The notes below the pieces were generated by a model. That model had not been told where the DNA came from and searched no databases. It saw only the letters and a list, made by a program, of their open reading frames with translations. The position numbers were made by a program, and so were the translations under genes. From Leptodontidium sp. MPI-SDFR-AT-0119 (Eukaryota > Ascomycota > Leotiomycetes > Helotiales > Leptodontidiaceae): a stretch of 64,000 nucleotides of DNA. Of the stretch, positions 11,431 through 24,258 are shown piece by piece. The stretch covers positions 3,100,001-3,164,000 of the forward strand of contig JAHLEZ010000002.1 in assembly GCA_020726505.1 (NCBI GenBank), in the 5' to 3' direction. Within the stretch, counting starts at the first letter, position 1. Every line of letters starts with the position of its first letter.

Positions 11431-13949
11431 TCATGCATAACGCACACTAGGTTGCCACGCCATAGGAGGTTGAGTCGGTGGCTTCCACCTCCCATTCTCC
11501 CAGCTACCCTGCGCACCATGATGTCCTCTATTCGTGACCTGTGGGCCGTGAAGTGGCGCTGGTGCCATATTCCATCCTGAAGCACCCGCCCATCCTGGTG
11601 GAGGAGGGGCGTTTTTCATAGCACGGATCCGCTGTCTCCTTCGGTACCTCGAGACACAACAACTCAGGATAGCGAGGAGTACAAGACCGCCAATACCAGC
11701 CGCGAGGCCTATGACTAGTGTCTTGTTCCTCGAGATCCAGCTTGTGATTTCTTTGCCTACACTAGAACCCTTGCATGATCCGAGAGAACATTTACCGCCG
11801 CCACCGCAGGGTGTGCCTTCGAGGAAGTTTTGTTGCATTTTGTAGCAGACGTTGGAGCCGAACTCGGGTGAGGCGCAGGATATTTGACAACCAGATGGTG
11901 AGCAGGCATAGGTATCGTTTCCTTGTGTATATGAACCCATCAAAGTTTTACATTGAAGATCCCGAGATGTACATTGACCTGAGGCGCAGGAGAGACCATC
12001 ACCACTGGTACCACAAGATGTGCCTGGATATGTTAGCAAAATTCAACCTCGGAAGAAGTGACTTACCATCCGGTGCTGTGGCATCAGCTGGGCAAGTAGC
12101 TGCTGAACCACTGCATGTTTCTTGAGGATCGCATGTTCCGGTACTAGCTCTGCAAATCGTACCATTCGAGGCAAATTGACAGCTACCAGTGCAACAATCC
12201 TCATTACTAGGATCACAAACTGCACTCTGTTTGAACTTGCAAGTTGCTGGATCACAGCAGTTGTTGTCCCCACACCCAGAAGCTCCACCACAATCACAGT
12301 CCTCGCCAGCCTCGACGATTCCATTTCCACACTGACTTCCAGAGATAGTGGTAATATCCTTGTTGGCTGTCAAGCAACTCGTCTTGACGCTGTTCCTTCC
12401 AATGGCATTGCAGATGTTTCCGATAGTACATGGCGAGAACTTCTGGATGTTGGGTCCAGTCGAAGGGTTCATGATAAATTGACCACCAGCATCACAAGTC
12501 GAAGAGCTCAAGGGACAACATTGCTGGGAAGCAACAGTACTGCCATCATTACATGTCTCAGAGTTACAGTCATGGACTGCACCAAAAGTATGACCAGTCT
12601 CATGGGCGATGACCTGCCATTCAGTACTGGTTCTTACCACAACATTGGCTCCGCTGACTGTCTCGTTGCCAGAAGACGAAGAGGCGACCTGGGAAGTAGC
12701 AACACAAGCTTGTCCTAACCATGCAAGTCCAACAGCGGATCCGGTAGCACATTTGCTGAGAAGAGTCCAGTAAGCGTTTGTATCAGGACGGTCTCCTCTC
12801 CAGGCCGAGAACAGATTCAAACGATCTTGAATAGTGACGGAATCGCTGCATCCAACATTCCAAGGAGCTGTTGATGGTGGTGTTCCGGGACAAATGGCGT
12901 CACTAATAGTAAGATTCTGAAGACCCAAAGTGATGTTGAAGCTGTCCTCATACTGAACAGATGCCATATTCATGACACTGATAATATTTGATCGAGCAGA
13001 CGAGGTCGAGTTGAAGTCGGCAGTGTAGGTACAATCAGTGGCAACACCAACAAGAGCAACCTTACGAGTTGAAGGACATCCGGCAGAATTTCCAATCGTA
13101 CTGACCAAGTTGACACCAGCCGAGTTTCCAGTAGTCTGTCCATCAATCTGTCGGCCAAATATCCTCTTGGTGTAAGAAGATCCAAAGTCGTCGTCTCGTT
13201 TGACCATTCCAGTATAAATCGGGTGATCCAGTTGGGTATTGAAGGACAACACGTCCGCAGAACACGATCCATCCTTCCCGAGTCCTCTCTTCAACTCTCC
13301 ATGAGCATGTCCGTCGAAATCCATGAAAGAATCGGCGGCAACATCGGAATCCCTCCAGAGAACCATATACTCCTTATCCTTCTTTTCCGGCTTCGGATCC
13401 ATGGCATGTCTCGTCTGCATGTAATGCGTCCTTGTCTGGATATGATGATGATCCCCATCAACTCTAAAAGCACCCTCGAACAGCGGTTCCGATCCATCCT
13501 GCTGAACCATTATCCTAGCCCAACCAACATTCGTCCATTCCGAACCCTCGTAATGTTGCAACCATGCCTGGCCCTTGAAAACCCTATATTCCGAGCGATC
13601 AATCAACTCCTCGGTCTTGATCGATCCATCGGGCGCTAGGTGTACTATAGTCGCCCCATCCTGAATGACATCGTGATTCGGAGCCAGCGTCAACTTGATC
13701 CTTTGTTCGCCATCATGCAAGTCGAAGGTAAGGTCGAATTTCGACAGGGCGTGTATGCGATGTGAGGGAGTATTAAACTGTGCATTCTCCACCTGCGATA
13801 AGTACGTTAAGGGATTCCTTTCGTTGGAGTGTGCTGCAAACGTTAGTGAGAGGGAGGGTGGATTCACGATGGCATGTCCGCATACCGTGAGAGATTGAAT
13901 AGAGACACGAGCTGACCAGGGCCGCCGCTATGCTCCGCAGAATGTACAT
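11431..13949 (-). CDS. ADAM-family membrane metalloprotease (ADM-B-like)
   Basis: Three exons: 13949-13886, 13833-12067, 12023-11431 (807 aa). Exon 1 encodes a signal peptide, MYILRSIAAALVSSCLYSIS. A propeptide follows, with a KR dibasic site near residue 244 that could be a Kex2 cut. The zinc-binding motif HETGHTFGAVHD (about 432-443) fits the HExxHxxGxxHD signature of reprolysin/adamalysin proteases. A disintegrin-like domain starts near 523 (CGNGIVEAGEDCDCG) and a Cys-rich part follows. One membrane span is seen at about 712-733 (LVIGLAAGIGGLVLLAILSC), then a Pro-rich cytoplasmic tail. This is the order of a type I ADAM. Fungal ADAMs of this type are known in Aspergillus as ADM-A and ADM-B; substrates are mostly unknown. 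All catalytic residues are present, so it is probably active. Confidence 0.93.
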
Positions 13950-16073
13950 TGTCTGGAATGTACTGATATGGGGGAGAGGAAGCGGGCAGAGGCTCGTAGA
14001 TATGCGCCTTGCTCACTCTTGCGATTCACGCCGAATCCGAGTCCGTCGTCCAGACGATCAACATTCAGCCACCCCTAAGCCTGCTCTCGAATCCTGATTA
14101 TGTGAGGTAAGGCGTGCAGTGCAGGTCGACGGGCCAGGTATAATTAATCCCGACAGAGGGAGGGTGGGATGTGGATGGGTGCGATTCAATCGACCAGCGA
14201 AACGAGCGACTGTTCGTAATATATTATTGTGCGTAGAGCACAGCGAAGGTAGGGAGGAGGAGAGATGATGTAAGGTGTACGGAGTAGGGAGCGAGAGGGT
14301 GTGTAAGTGAGCGAAGGTTGATTGTTTCTGTGATGGTTGGGTGAATTGAAGTTGAACCAGTCAGTCCAGCGGCCTCGAAGACTGCGCACACCCAGCGCCC
14401 GGAAGTAGGCTGGAAACGGGTAAGCGCCTACTGATTTTCCCTCCTGAGCTGCACACTGGGCGACCTGGGCTGGGCCGGGCTGGAAGGCTGGGCAGGACCA
14501 GACGGTTTCAGAGCATGCGAGCGCGTTTACAGAACAAAAAGCCTTGAACAATGCGATGCACTGAAGGTGAAATGCACTCGGAGATATAATTTGCAATCGG
14601 TAGTTGCAGTGATTCAGTTGGAAACAACAAGAGAGATGATTCGAGAGATTTGTTTAGTGTCAGTCATCGAATGCACGGCGAAGCGAGGGATGTTTATTAT
14701 TTATTTGTTGCTTCTACTTCGTATTTGTACTCGTAAGACCGCTTCCTACCTATACGAAGCAACGTAAGTCCGAGGTACAGGCCTGCTCTTGTAGGGTACC
14801 ATATCCTAGCGTCACTCGCCCTTTGAAGTTTGAAGCCAGAGAATAAGCTTAACTTCGTAGAGGGTATTCAGTGATTCCATCTTTAAATCTACTTCCATCT
14901 TCTCTACAGACTCTATTCCAGATACTGAGACCTGTCTGTCATGTTAGCTGTCTAACCTTAACTCTCTTCAGCACAGAAGCTGTTCCTCCAGCTGTGGCGA
15001 AGTCCGATCCCTCTCCCTATCCATGCATCCAGTTCCACATCCACCCACCAACAAACCCACCAATCCAACACGCACTGGTCAAAAGGGCACAAAAGTCACA
15101 CTTCCCTTGGTATCTGGCTGAGTTGGTTTCAGACAGTGGCGCTTGGGCGCTTTCTTACCATTTCTTTCATTCAGGCCATGCCCTGCCCGCACAGCCTTAT
15201 GGGATGCTAAATATACCCCAGGCATAAAGAGCGTCAAATACTTCATCTCCTCTTCATCCCTATCTCTAGCTGAAGAACTCCGCAACCGACATCAAAACTT
15301 TCCCTGTGATGTGATAGAAGCAACATCCCATCCCATCCCATCCCGCTCTTCAATACATCCGCAAGGCAAGGCAAGGCAAAGAAAGTCAACAGCGGGGTCC
15401 AGCCCGCGCCATCCACTCCCAGCACACCACCACATCGCTGTGGAATCGTCGATCCGCATACACATCATCCAATCGCTCTCATTCCTCTACATCTATCTCA
15501 GAACCTCCTGCTTTATTTTCAGTGCAGCCTCTGGCCATGAGAGTGATTGTGGAGGTATCTATGCAGGCCAAGCCACATACATGCACACTAAACCTCTTGA
15601 TTGCGTACGCTTGTACGGCTGAGTCGCCACTCGACCATCCTCCTTGTACTCAAAGGACCAACGAGCACGAGGGCAAACTGTAAGTTGCGTTGACCACCCA
15701 CTATTAGTACATGCTTCCAATCTTCCATAAGCGTGTACATCCTGGGCTACGGCACTCTTATTATCAAACCCAGACAGGCAGCCGGCAGCTCAAGCTCTGT
15801 ACGCCCACCTTTCTCCTTTCTCCTGTTGTCTTCAGAGATGAATTAAATTCCGAAAGAGGCCAATAAATATCCTTCTGTCGACCAATCGCAACATGGGAAA
15901 CTGGTGCGGAGTGACGCTTCAAGAAACAAACCTTGGGAGATCTGATCTGACGCAACTGGCTAGCATGAATGACATTGTCTTTGAGATAAACGATTAAATA
16001 CTAGATATCCCAATAAGAACACTGCACTCAGTTTAAGAGGGAAGAGGGGATATTGGCACAGTAGTTAGTTATA
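13950..16073. other. Long intergenic region with short repeats
   Basis: About 2.1 kb containing the ADAM promoter and the flank of the kinase pseudogene. ATCCC units lie at 15324-15344 and GCAAG units at 15361-15378. ORFs here, such as 14186-14596 on minus, have no supporting features. Confidence 0.5.
15324..15378. repeat. Two adjacent pentanucleotide microsatellites
   Basis: CATCC/ATCCC is repeated about four times at 15324-15344. GCAAG is repeated about three to four times at 15361-15378. Both lie in non-coding DNA. Confidence 0.75.
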
Positions 16074-17690
16074 TTAGGTCTCTTCCATCAATGTAGCTGC
16101 ATAGGGCTGCATCAAAAAGTCGTCAAAAGCAAGCTCCTCAGCAACAGGCCTCTCCTCTGGCAACCAACACAACTTCCTGCGCAAGAACTGCACGAAAAGA
16201 AGCCGGTCCTCTCCTTCGAGCCACTGCTCACGCGATTCGAATGATTGTTTGGGAATCGGAACAGATCCTTTCCAATTTCCTAACACGAGCGTGAGTAAAT
16301 ACCTTCCACATACTTTGCCTGCCCTCCGTAGAGCAATCGGTATGTATTTGTTTTGTAGGTAGGGTAGGTAGGCGGTGGGGTTTTTTTTTGGGGGGGGGGG
16401 GGGGGGGGGTACATTACCTTCACTATCCCAGTATTGACAGCACTTCTTACTCCGTTTTAAAAACGCGGGAGGTGGAGGGCCCAAAAGTGAGACCATTTCT
16501 GCAAGGTGCTGTTCATCATGTAGTACTTGGTTCTTCTTTGCGGCGAATAAATGGCTGCCTTCAAGAAGATCCCACGTCTAAGATAGATTATATAAGTGTC
16601 AGCTCGATTCTAGCTTGTTATGGAGAGTGTCTGGTTTTTGATTCTGAAATGTCCTCGTTACTTTAAAGTGCTGCCGCTCAACCCGTGCAAGAGAATTGAC
16701 AGCACTCTCATCAGACAGGTCTGGTAACAATGCACTAGTAGAATCAAAATCTTATTATTGAGTTAGACTTACCATAATACCAATCGCCCAGATATCCACT
16801 TTAGAATCCCAGTCCATCCCCAAAATCACCTCTGGGGCTCGGTACATGCCAGGCATAATATCGCCTCGATGCCTTTCCGTACCAGCTCGAGCACCACCGA
16901 GATCGCAAAGGACTAGTTGGCCTGCACTAAAGGGCATTAGTCGCGAGTTGTATATAATGCGATCACTTAGAACCTTCCGGGCGATAGGTCGTTCGAGTTC
17001 GCCTTGCTCCATCTCGTATAAAATGAAGCTATCCTCAATCCCTTGGAGTACGTTATTTGGCGAGATGTCTAATAATATTAACCTTCAGTTGTCACTACGA
17101 GGCTAGCTTGGTAGATGGAGCGCTTACCAGTGTGGACAACATCGTATCAGTGTAGATAATCCAAGGCTATGAGGATAAGTTGAACACTTTTTTTGGGTGA
17201 GTTCTTTTGGGAACTTATTCTGAGGAAGAAGTCTGAGAAACTCCGTGAAACTCATCCCAAGCGGTTAATAGAGTATACACTTGTGAATTCCGTTAGGGCC
17301 AGCGACTTCGAATGAATCAAAGATGCCTCGGACCCTGTTCCTCCCAGGATGTTCAATTGGATGACGTTTTAGGTGTTCGTGGATCGTGGTTTCCTGGTCA
17401 TTCTGAAGATTAACATTATCGTGCTCTTTTGTTCGGACACGCAATTTGAGCGTTAGATATCGGTGTTCCCTATTGATATATTAGGAAAAAAAATCTTGTA
17501 TCGATACAGTTTAGGTTCTTGCCGAAGATCTCTGCACAGCCAGACTGCAGAATTGACCCCACATCCCAATTTCCCTACTACCTGGTATCTCGGCCCAAAA
17601 ACTTCACCGATATAGACTGGACATAGTCTGCTGGAATGTAAGAAGGGAGCGTTTCCTCCTCAATCTTGTTGGTTGCAGGTAGGGCTACAA
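16074..17690 (-). pseudogene. SRPK-like protein kinase pseudogene
   Basis: Fragments of a complete fungal SRPK-like Ser/Thr kinase lie in order. The N-lobe is YIGEVFGPRYQVVGKLGCG with VNSAVWLCRDLR, then YLTLKLRVRTKEHDN. The catalytic region is DYLH...YDVVHTDISPNNVLQ. LVLCDLGGAR, MYRAPEVILGMDWDSKVDIW and a C-lobe ending WLPEERPVAEELAFDDFLMQ follow. Intact exon pieces: 17068-16773, 16577-16418 and 16279-16074. The copy is broken. There is a one-base loss near 17621, a TAA at 17265-17267 where Gln is expected, an extra A in the run at 17188-17194, and a TGA at 17147-17149 just after the conserved LH. Both stops can come from C-to-T changes. One intron (17470-17522) is GC-AG, and the intron before the last exon carries a T9G20 tract. 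SRPKs phosphorylate Ser/Arg-rich splicing factors, and related kinases are expanded in many fungi. Frame breaks could in principle be assembly errors, but four in one half make decay likely. Confidence 0.85.
16381..16409. repeat. T9G20 homopolymer tract
   Basis: Nine T followed by twenty G on the plus strand, inside the last intron of the kinase pseudogene. It is error-prone in sequencing, so its length is uncertain. Confidence 0.85.
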
Positions 17691-18614
17691 CGCCAGAAGT
17701 TGGGAAGTTGCGGGGCGGGGAGCAGGGAGCAAGGAGCAGTCGCTATGCTTCTATCAAATGGTCGAGGTAAAAGACGTCGGTACTGGGAATGAAAGAAGGG
17801 CGATCGAGAGATGAAGGAATGGAGTGGCCCTTCTAGGGGTCAAGTAACATCGGATCATTTCCCCATATCAAACAAATCAGCAACGGAGTTGAGGTCGGTA
17901 GTTTGTTTGGGTACAAGTATGAGTAGGTAATCAAGAATGACCGCCCACTGCACCCTGGGCAGAGGAATCTTCTGCGCTACAGACCTCAGATGGAGGACAA
18001 ACGAGCAGACCAAACTTACAGAGTGGCGGGATGGCGCGCAATGGGTTGAAGGAGATTGGTCCGATGAGTACCAAAAAGGCAAATTTTAGCCCCACACTTT
18101 CACTTCGTCTTTAAGCAAGTCGCTTGGTTTGATATCAAACCACTTCCATAGAACAGCGAATTTCCCAATCATCGAATACGCCGGTCACCTGAACATCTAG
18201 GATTCATTCTCCGATCGGATTATAATTTGCTGTCTCCGACCAGTAGATTCAAACATAGATCCAGCAAAGAGAGTGGGCTCCCCAAGCCCAACCAAATTCA
18301 ATGCTAATAACAGCCTTCCCGCCACTAATATTGGCAGGAAAAGGGAACTACTAGTTCATGCGACAGTTGCTGGACTGCTTGGCATTTCCTTTACTTATTT
18401 TCGTACTGACTAACTGAGTTCGGAACCTAATGGCTACTTCTCATAACTGTAAAGATATGCTTCCCTAGCTGGCTGCATCCATTCCATTCCGTCTCATTGC
18501 GCCAGCCAAAGCAACGCTCGCAGACTTTCGCTAGCCGAATTCGTCACAGCCCTCATAACTCCCCCAAATCACAGAGAAAACTTCCCTGCTGTCGTTAACT
18601 CCATGCTAGACGCA
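17691..18614. other. Intergenic, no gene seen
   Basis: The left end may include the lost N terminus of the kinase, since an open frame continues to about 17760 before a stop. The rest has no recognisable content. Confidence 0.45.
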
Positions 18615-19420
18615 TCATCTCCTAGAACTCTGCCCAGAAACATTCCTCCTGGCCTTCTCTTTATCTCTCGACTTCTCCTTCTCCTTTTCCTTATCGGGCA
18701 GCTGGCCATCCGTCGGATAAGTATCTTTCTCATCATGGAAGCCGCAGAGGAGTTTAGTGAAGTAGTGTCGAGTTGCTGGGATGCTCTGTTACTGATTAGT
18801 ATAACTTGATGGATAGAGGGAGAGATGAGGGAAACGAACATCACTTCGAGCTTGCGAATGCATCATCAACAGCTCAGGAGAATCTAAGATCACGGCTGCC
18901 ATGCGGCGTTTCTGGACGTTTTCGTAGGACTCATTTCCGTATCTAGTTCCACGTATTAGCTTGTACCCTCATACAGCATGTCCGCCAGCCTGCTGATCAC
19001 ATCGTCTTCCTTTCTTGTTGGCTCACGTGATATGCATTCACTTATGAGATGATTCTATCCAGCACCCAGGTGAAGACTCAGAAAAAACAAAACAAGCATA
19101 ACTCACGCATCCCATCGTCCTCCAACCCATCCCCCATCATCACTACTCTCCTCACTACTCTCATACGGATCCTTATTCCTAGCCTGCGCATCCTGCATAC
19201 TAGCCGTGAACGGAGGCGGGGTATCGCGTTGACCCCTTGATACTTTCATACCCCTCGGGGTAGCTATCCGAGGATGTGATGAGGATGAGGTAGATGCGGA
19301 GGCTGTTGTGGAGTTGTTGATGCTGGTTTGAGCTGAGAGGGGGTTGGCGGGGATGTAAGGATTATGAGGGGCGGGCGATGAGGTGGATGGGGTGCCCGGC
19401 GTATTGGGAGAGGATTCCAT
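18615..19420 (-). CDS. Small conserved-looking fungal protein, function unknown
   Basis: Three exons: 19420-19107, 18942-18840, 18785-18615, giving 195 aa. The first intron is long for this window (164 nt). Residues 1-105 are Ser/Thr/Pro-rich with a TPR...TPPPF segment and an acidic ESSEESSDDG patch. The second exon carries the best-ordered part, YGNESYENVQKRRMAAVILD, continuing SPELLMMHSQARSD. The last exon adds SIPATRHYFTKLLCGF and a Lys/Glu-rich charged tail (DKEKEKEKSRDKEKARR). The middle block looks like a family I have seen as an uncharacterised ascomycete protein; I cannot name it. The splice model is supported by frame continuity through all three exons. Confidence 0.75.
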
Positions 19421-20593
19421 GTTGTTTAGATTTGAGACGCTTTGATTTGGGGAGATGGGCGAAGAGAGGATGGTGGGAAGAGGAAATGGAGATGGAGATT
19501 GAAGGCAGGAATGATATCACGTTTAGGACTCTTGGCGGTGGTTCGCTTCAACAGCCACTCAGATGCGTAGTGATGGCTAGGGATGAAAATAAAATTGAGC
19601 CGGAAGCAACGTCCGTCCAACATTCAATTGGTTTTCACGACATTTTTGTATTCAATGTCCTTTTGAACCAAGCTGCAATTGTGTGTTATTTGTTTCTGGA
19701 TGTGATGATGTTGTTCTGTCCGTCAATTTCGTTGCAAGTTACGTGGGGACTGAGAGTTACTGGATTTAGAAATTGGCCGCATCAAGTGATGCTCCAGAAT
19801 TCTATCATCATTTTTATGTATCCATTTTCATCCCTACTTTCATCGGGGCGTCCTATAAGAAGATTACATAGGTTACGCGTTGGGCCTGTAGGTTTGTGCG
19901 ACTTCTTCGGAGGTTCTACTAGCTGCATCGGTGAAGTTTTCTGCTTCCCAAAGAAGTCTTCTACTGGGGTATTTCCTCTGGATGAGCCAGTGCTCATTCT
20001 CGTCAGCTGCATATGTCTTCCCTACTGTCACTCTTGCATTCTTTGCAGTTTTCTTCAGTACTTTGGACCTTTCCCTTATCAAAGAATCAACATTTTTGCA
20101 CCTCAAAGTTTCATCTTGTTCTCTTGAATTAAAACTCGTCTGAGTTGTGAATTGCTCCTATCATTAGGGAAAACAAACACATTCACTCCTGCCAAAGAAT
20201 TTATGAATGATAAATTCATATACTTATACCACATCGTTCTTAAAAGAGAATGCTGGCCTGACCTCGTCTGCAGCCTTAACACTGCGCGGATCAATAATAA
20301 GCCTAGCGTCCTCGGTTGTCAGTCTCCATGAGGTTGGAAAGTCAACAAACACCACGATCAGGCTCTCATAATTGGAAGGACGAGTCTCGAAACAACAAAT
20401 ATCAGGCCTTCACCTGTTACTACTGCTCGAGTGCTATTAATTAGGCTCACATTCGAGTAAGGATAGCACTAGCGCTATCCCACATAACGTTCTCGACGTG
20501 AACAAACTAAACTAACCATCCTGCGTCCCCAGCGATGACCACCTCGAAAGCCATCAATCTCCTTTGCTGAAGTGCCTTTGCTTGAGCGACAAT
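19421..20593. other. Intergenic, no convincing gene
   Basis: A 249-codon plus-strand ORF (19378-20127) overlaps exon 1 of the previous gene antisense and has no features. The region separates two divergent genes and must hold both promoters. Confidence 0.45.
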
Positions 20594-22636
20594 ATGGAGA
20601 TGACCAGAGTATCGATGGACCGCATGTCGGATCCTTTCACCGACCAGCCTTCAAATGGGTACATTGATCCAGTTCGAGCACCTCAAATCTGCGTCCAACC
20701 ACCTCCTGGATTCGAAGAAGTTCCACCAGCCAATGTAATGTGTAAGCGGTCCTCAATCACAATCTCTTTCCCCAGTACAACCTGACATCACAGACTTCGA
20801 CAATGGCCCAGACGACGTCCCAAATCCATTCATCCAAGATCTAGATCGAAGATTCCCCCGGATCGCAGTCAGTCCTAGCATGCTGTATACATACTCACTC
20901 TTGCGCGCCAAAGAAACCGTCCAGAGCGACCCGCTACACTCCGCGCTATACACCCATCCAAGCCGAAGTTATCACGACCAGCGTCGAATGAGACTTGAAC
21001 TCGTCGCAAGACGCCACTCCATTGAATCGTAACGCCACCTCTTCTCTCTTATCACGATGTCGCTAAACTAACTTGAACAAGGCTGCCCAGACGCACCACC
21101 TTCTTCTGGGATCCCATCGACGAGCAACCCCGAGTTGAGATCCCTTACATCCCATTCAATCCGCGAAATCCACCACCTTCGAATATCACCTACCAGGAGC
21201 ACCTCCGCCAATTCCCTCCTCGTATTGGAACGAACCACTACAAAAGCGATATGGTTTGGGCTAATTTCGGATACATCAAGATTCGAGGTCGATGGGTCGA
21301 TCCAGACAGTGAAGGTGATGTAGCTGATGCATACAATGCCGAGGAGAGTGGAGATGACGAAGCCCCTTACCTCCCAGACCTTCGAAAGATTCCCGACACT
21401 GGTCCTAGAATCATGAGTCCCGAGGAAGAGGATGAGTTCTATCATGACTACACCTCAGAGGTTTCGGATGAGGGAGATGGAGAGGGTGATCCTCGTCTGT
21501 ACCGCATTTCTCCTGCTACTTTCGCTCGTTGGGCTGTGGGTTGTGGAAATGGAGAGAGATATGAAGAGACACCATTCGTCCCAGGCGTAAGATTCTTCCA
21601 CTTCGAATTTGGAATATACTGACCTCTTCCAGCCAAAGCTTCCTTCTCCAGATCCCAATTACGATGATGAGGTTAGACCAAAATCTCGTCCTCACTTGCA
21701 GTATGATGTAGAGACCGGAAGTGTTCTGTCTGGACTCTACGAGACTGATACCGATCCTCAAGTCTTGCGCAGTCCTCAAGGTAAGTTACATCCCTTCTCC
21801 AACGCCATCTTCTAACGCATACAGGTGTCAATGTAGTCAGACCACCAGCCGGCTTCGCCTACAGCTACCCACAAGCCGCCATCAACCTCGACGTCCAAGC
21901 ATTTAGCAACGGACAAATGTGGGGTCCAGAATCAAGTATCGCCTCTACACCTGAAGTCTACAACTCCGTAAGCTCCCTATGTCCCTCCCAATCCTCACAA
22001 CTCAGCTAACCTAAACCTCAGGAAAACGGCATCCTCAATGTCGCCCCCAAACTAGGAGACGTCCAAACCGGCGAGCAGATCTACGAAACCAGCCGCGCTA
22101 AAATCGGTACACTCCGTAAAGAAGTACAAGTCCGCACCGCACAGCTCTTCGTCGAAGCCGACGCTGCCAAAACCACAGCAGAGCAACGCATCCACCTCGG
22201 CCGCCAAGTGTTCTTCCTCAAAGGCAAGATCTCTTCCATGCCTCCCCAGACACAACTCGCCGTCCTAACACCATCCACCTCTCCCTATCCTTCCCCTTCA
22301 TCCAAGTCCCAATTCAAGCAAGGCCAATTTGACGGCTCATACTCACCACGCTCACCTCCCAAGCCCACCCTACGCAGACGTAAGCAATACCAGCGCTATA
22401 TCCGCGAGGAGCTTGAGAGAGAGGAGATGGCTGTCAACAAGACTCGGGAGTATGCGAAGAGATTGGTAGAAGAGCATATGGATATCCAAAATGAGATTGA
22501 GAAGTTGCAGGCTGAGCGTGAGATGTTGCTTGGTCAGTTGGGTGTGCTTTCTGTTAGTGATCTGCCGGGTCTTATTCCGAAGAGAGAGCCGTCGGGTAGA
22601 GATTTGAGAGATCAGTTTGGTCTGCAGTCGCTTTGA
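20594..22636 (+). CDS. Six-exon protein with C-terminal coiled coil, unknown
   Basis: Six exons: 20594-20741, 20794-21028, 21082-21595, 21633-21780, 21825-21967, 22022-22636 (600 aa). Introns are 37 to 54 nt. The acceptor of exon 3 could also be nine bases further in, which keeps frame. The protein has an acidic N-terminal half (DPFTDQPSNG, PDDVPNPFIQDLDRRFPRI) and a middle with an SDEGDGEGD patch and RISPATFARWAVGCGNGERY. The C-terminal half has Ala/Arg/Glu helices. Near the end lies a likely coiled coil, about residues 530-580 (REYAKRLVEEHMDIQNEIEK, LQAEREMLLGQLG). I do not recognise the family. It is transcribed away from the preceding gene. No signal peptide or membrane span is seen, so it is probably cytoplasmic or nuclear. 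Confidence 0.8.
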
Positions 22637-23419
22637 TGAGGATGCCTGGCTCTTGGTTCTTGGTCTGGGGCTGGGTTGAGTTGACTGACTTGAGACTGAG
22701 CCTGCGAGGGGAGACAAGGGACGGATGAGATGCATTTTCTGCGGGTGTTTGATGTACGGAACGTTCTCGGTTTTCCTGCTGTATTACACATTCACTTTTT
22801 TCTTTCTTTCTCTTTCTCCTTCCTGTCAACGGGCGACACACTGGTGCTCTTTCTCATTCTCGTCCTTGTCTCGTACTTCTTAAGGAGAGATATCATCAAG
22901 CAAGTCTTCCATCCCTATTAAATCTTATTTCTAGATCGAGGAATACGTACATGCTCTAGCAAGCAGAGATGCATGTATTGGAACAGGCTACTGAATGGAG
23001 AACGAAAAGCAACGAAAAGCACTCTCATCACAATTCCGATGGAGCAGCACAATGAATCATAATGCGGATGGAGCATGGCGAAAGAATCGCACATGCAGAT
23101 TTTGTACATTAGATAATAAGAACTTTGCGAACCTCATTCCCGAGTCCACAATGCCCACATGAAAGTTGACCTAGCTGCCTTGCAAATCCTATACAATGCA
23201 GGACAACAGACCCCTAGCCTAATCTTTTTCGACCGCCGTTGAGAGGAGCAGTGAGTTAATGTGATATACACCAATATCGAACATTTCGAATCCAACGCCT
23301 CATCTCTTTCCCACCTATTCGTACATATACAGAAGAATCCCACCCTATGAATGACGCCTAAGATGCCAGACAAGCTCGTTCATTTCGTACAATCCCTCAA
23401 AGGTGTATGAAGAACCCAT
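22637..23419. other. Intergenic between convergent genes
   Basis: Expected to hold the 3' UTRs of the six-exon gene and of GrpE. It has a pyrimidine-rich stretch at 22797-22870. No gene seen. Confidence 0.5.
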
Positions 23420-24258
23420 CTACGAGTTCTTCACCACACCAACCTTCGCGGCTCTCAGTATTCTCCCGTTAAGCTTGAAGCCCTTCTGCTGCGTCAGGAA
23501 CACGGTATTATCCTCCTTCCCTTGCATGGGCGTCATGAAAGTCGCCTCGTGCTCATTAGGATTGAACTTCTCGGCCTCAACACTAGGATCAAATCTCTCC
23601 AGTCCGTGTTTCTTCAAGGTATTCATCAAGATGCCCTCGGTCATCTTCAATCCATCGTACAGCGCCAGCAGATCCTTGACGTGTTCGTTCTTCTCTACTG
23701 CGTTGAGCTTCTCCTCGGGGACCATAGCGAGTGCTCGGTCTAGGTTGTCGATGCTTTCGACGAGGTCCTTGGCGAATTTCTGGATAGCGAAGTCTTTCGC
23801 CGATTGCATGTCTCGTTTAGTCCGCTCTTGGAGGTTGCGGAATTCGGCGACGGAGCGGAGGTATCTGTCCTGTGATGTAGCATGTTAGCAGAGTCCCAAT
23901 GAACAGCCCGATGGGAATTCAAAGGGGAATTTCAATCTAATTTGACGATTGATTGTGCAGTAAGGGAATACAGGAGTGGTGAGCAACAAACCTTCAACTC
24001 CAAAATCTCCTTATTCTTCGCCTCCAACTCCTTCTTCACTGGATCCTCAGCCTCAGCACTCTTTCCATCCTTCTTCATATCCTCATCCTTCTTCGCTTCG
24101 GGCTCGGAGCTATACCATCTCGTTGCCCCTTGCCGCGATACTCCCAGCGAGATGGGCGCGGGTCTGAATTGGGGGCGGGCGAGGGAGGTTCGTGGTGCTG
24201 CTGAGCGGATGTTGGAGCTCAAGACTCTAGATTGGCGGAGGAGAGTTCTTTGAATCAT
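23420..24258 (-). CDS. mge1: Mitochondrial GrpE nucleotide-exchange factor (Mge1)
   Basis: Two exons, 24258-23992 and 23869-23420, 238 aa; the 122-nt intron starts GTTTGT. The N terminus (MIQRTLLRQSRVLSSNIRSA, then RWYSSEPE) is rich in Arg and Ser with few acids, typical of a mitochondrial presequence. A charged linker and long helix follow, then the GrpE core: DRYLRSVAEFRNLQERTKRD, FAIQKFAKDLVESIDNLDRA, and the beta-domain ending FLTQQKGFKLNGRILRAAKV. GrpE releases ADP from mitochondrial Hsp70 (Ssc1) in the matrix and is needed for protein import and folding. Length and motif order are normal for a fungal Mge1. Confidence 0.96.

Noticed and set aside
19378..20127. 249-codon plus-strand ORF
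   Set aside because: Overlaps exon 1 of the minus-strand three-exon gene; no domains, no splice structure.
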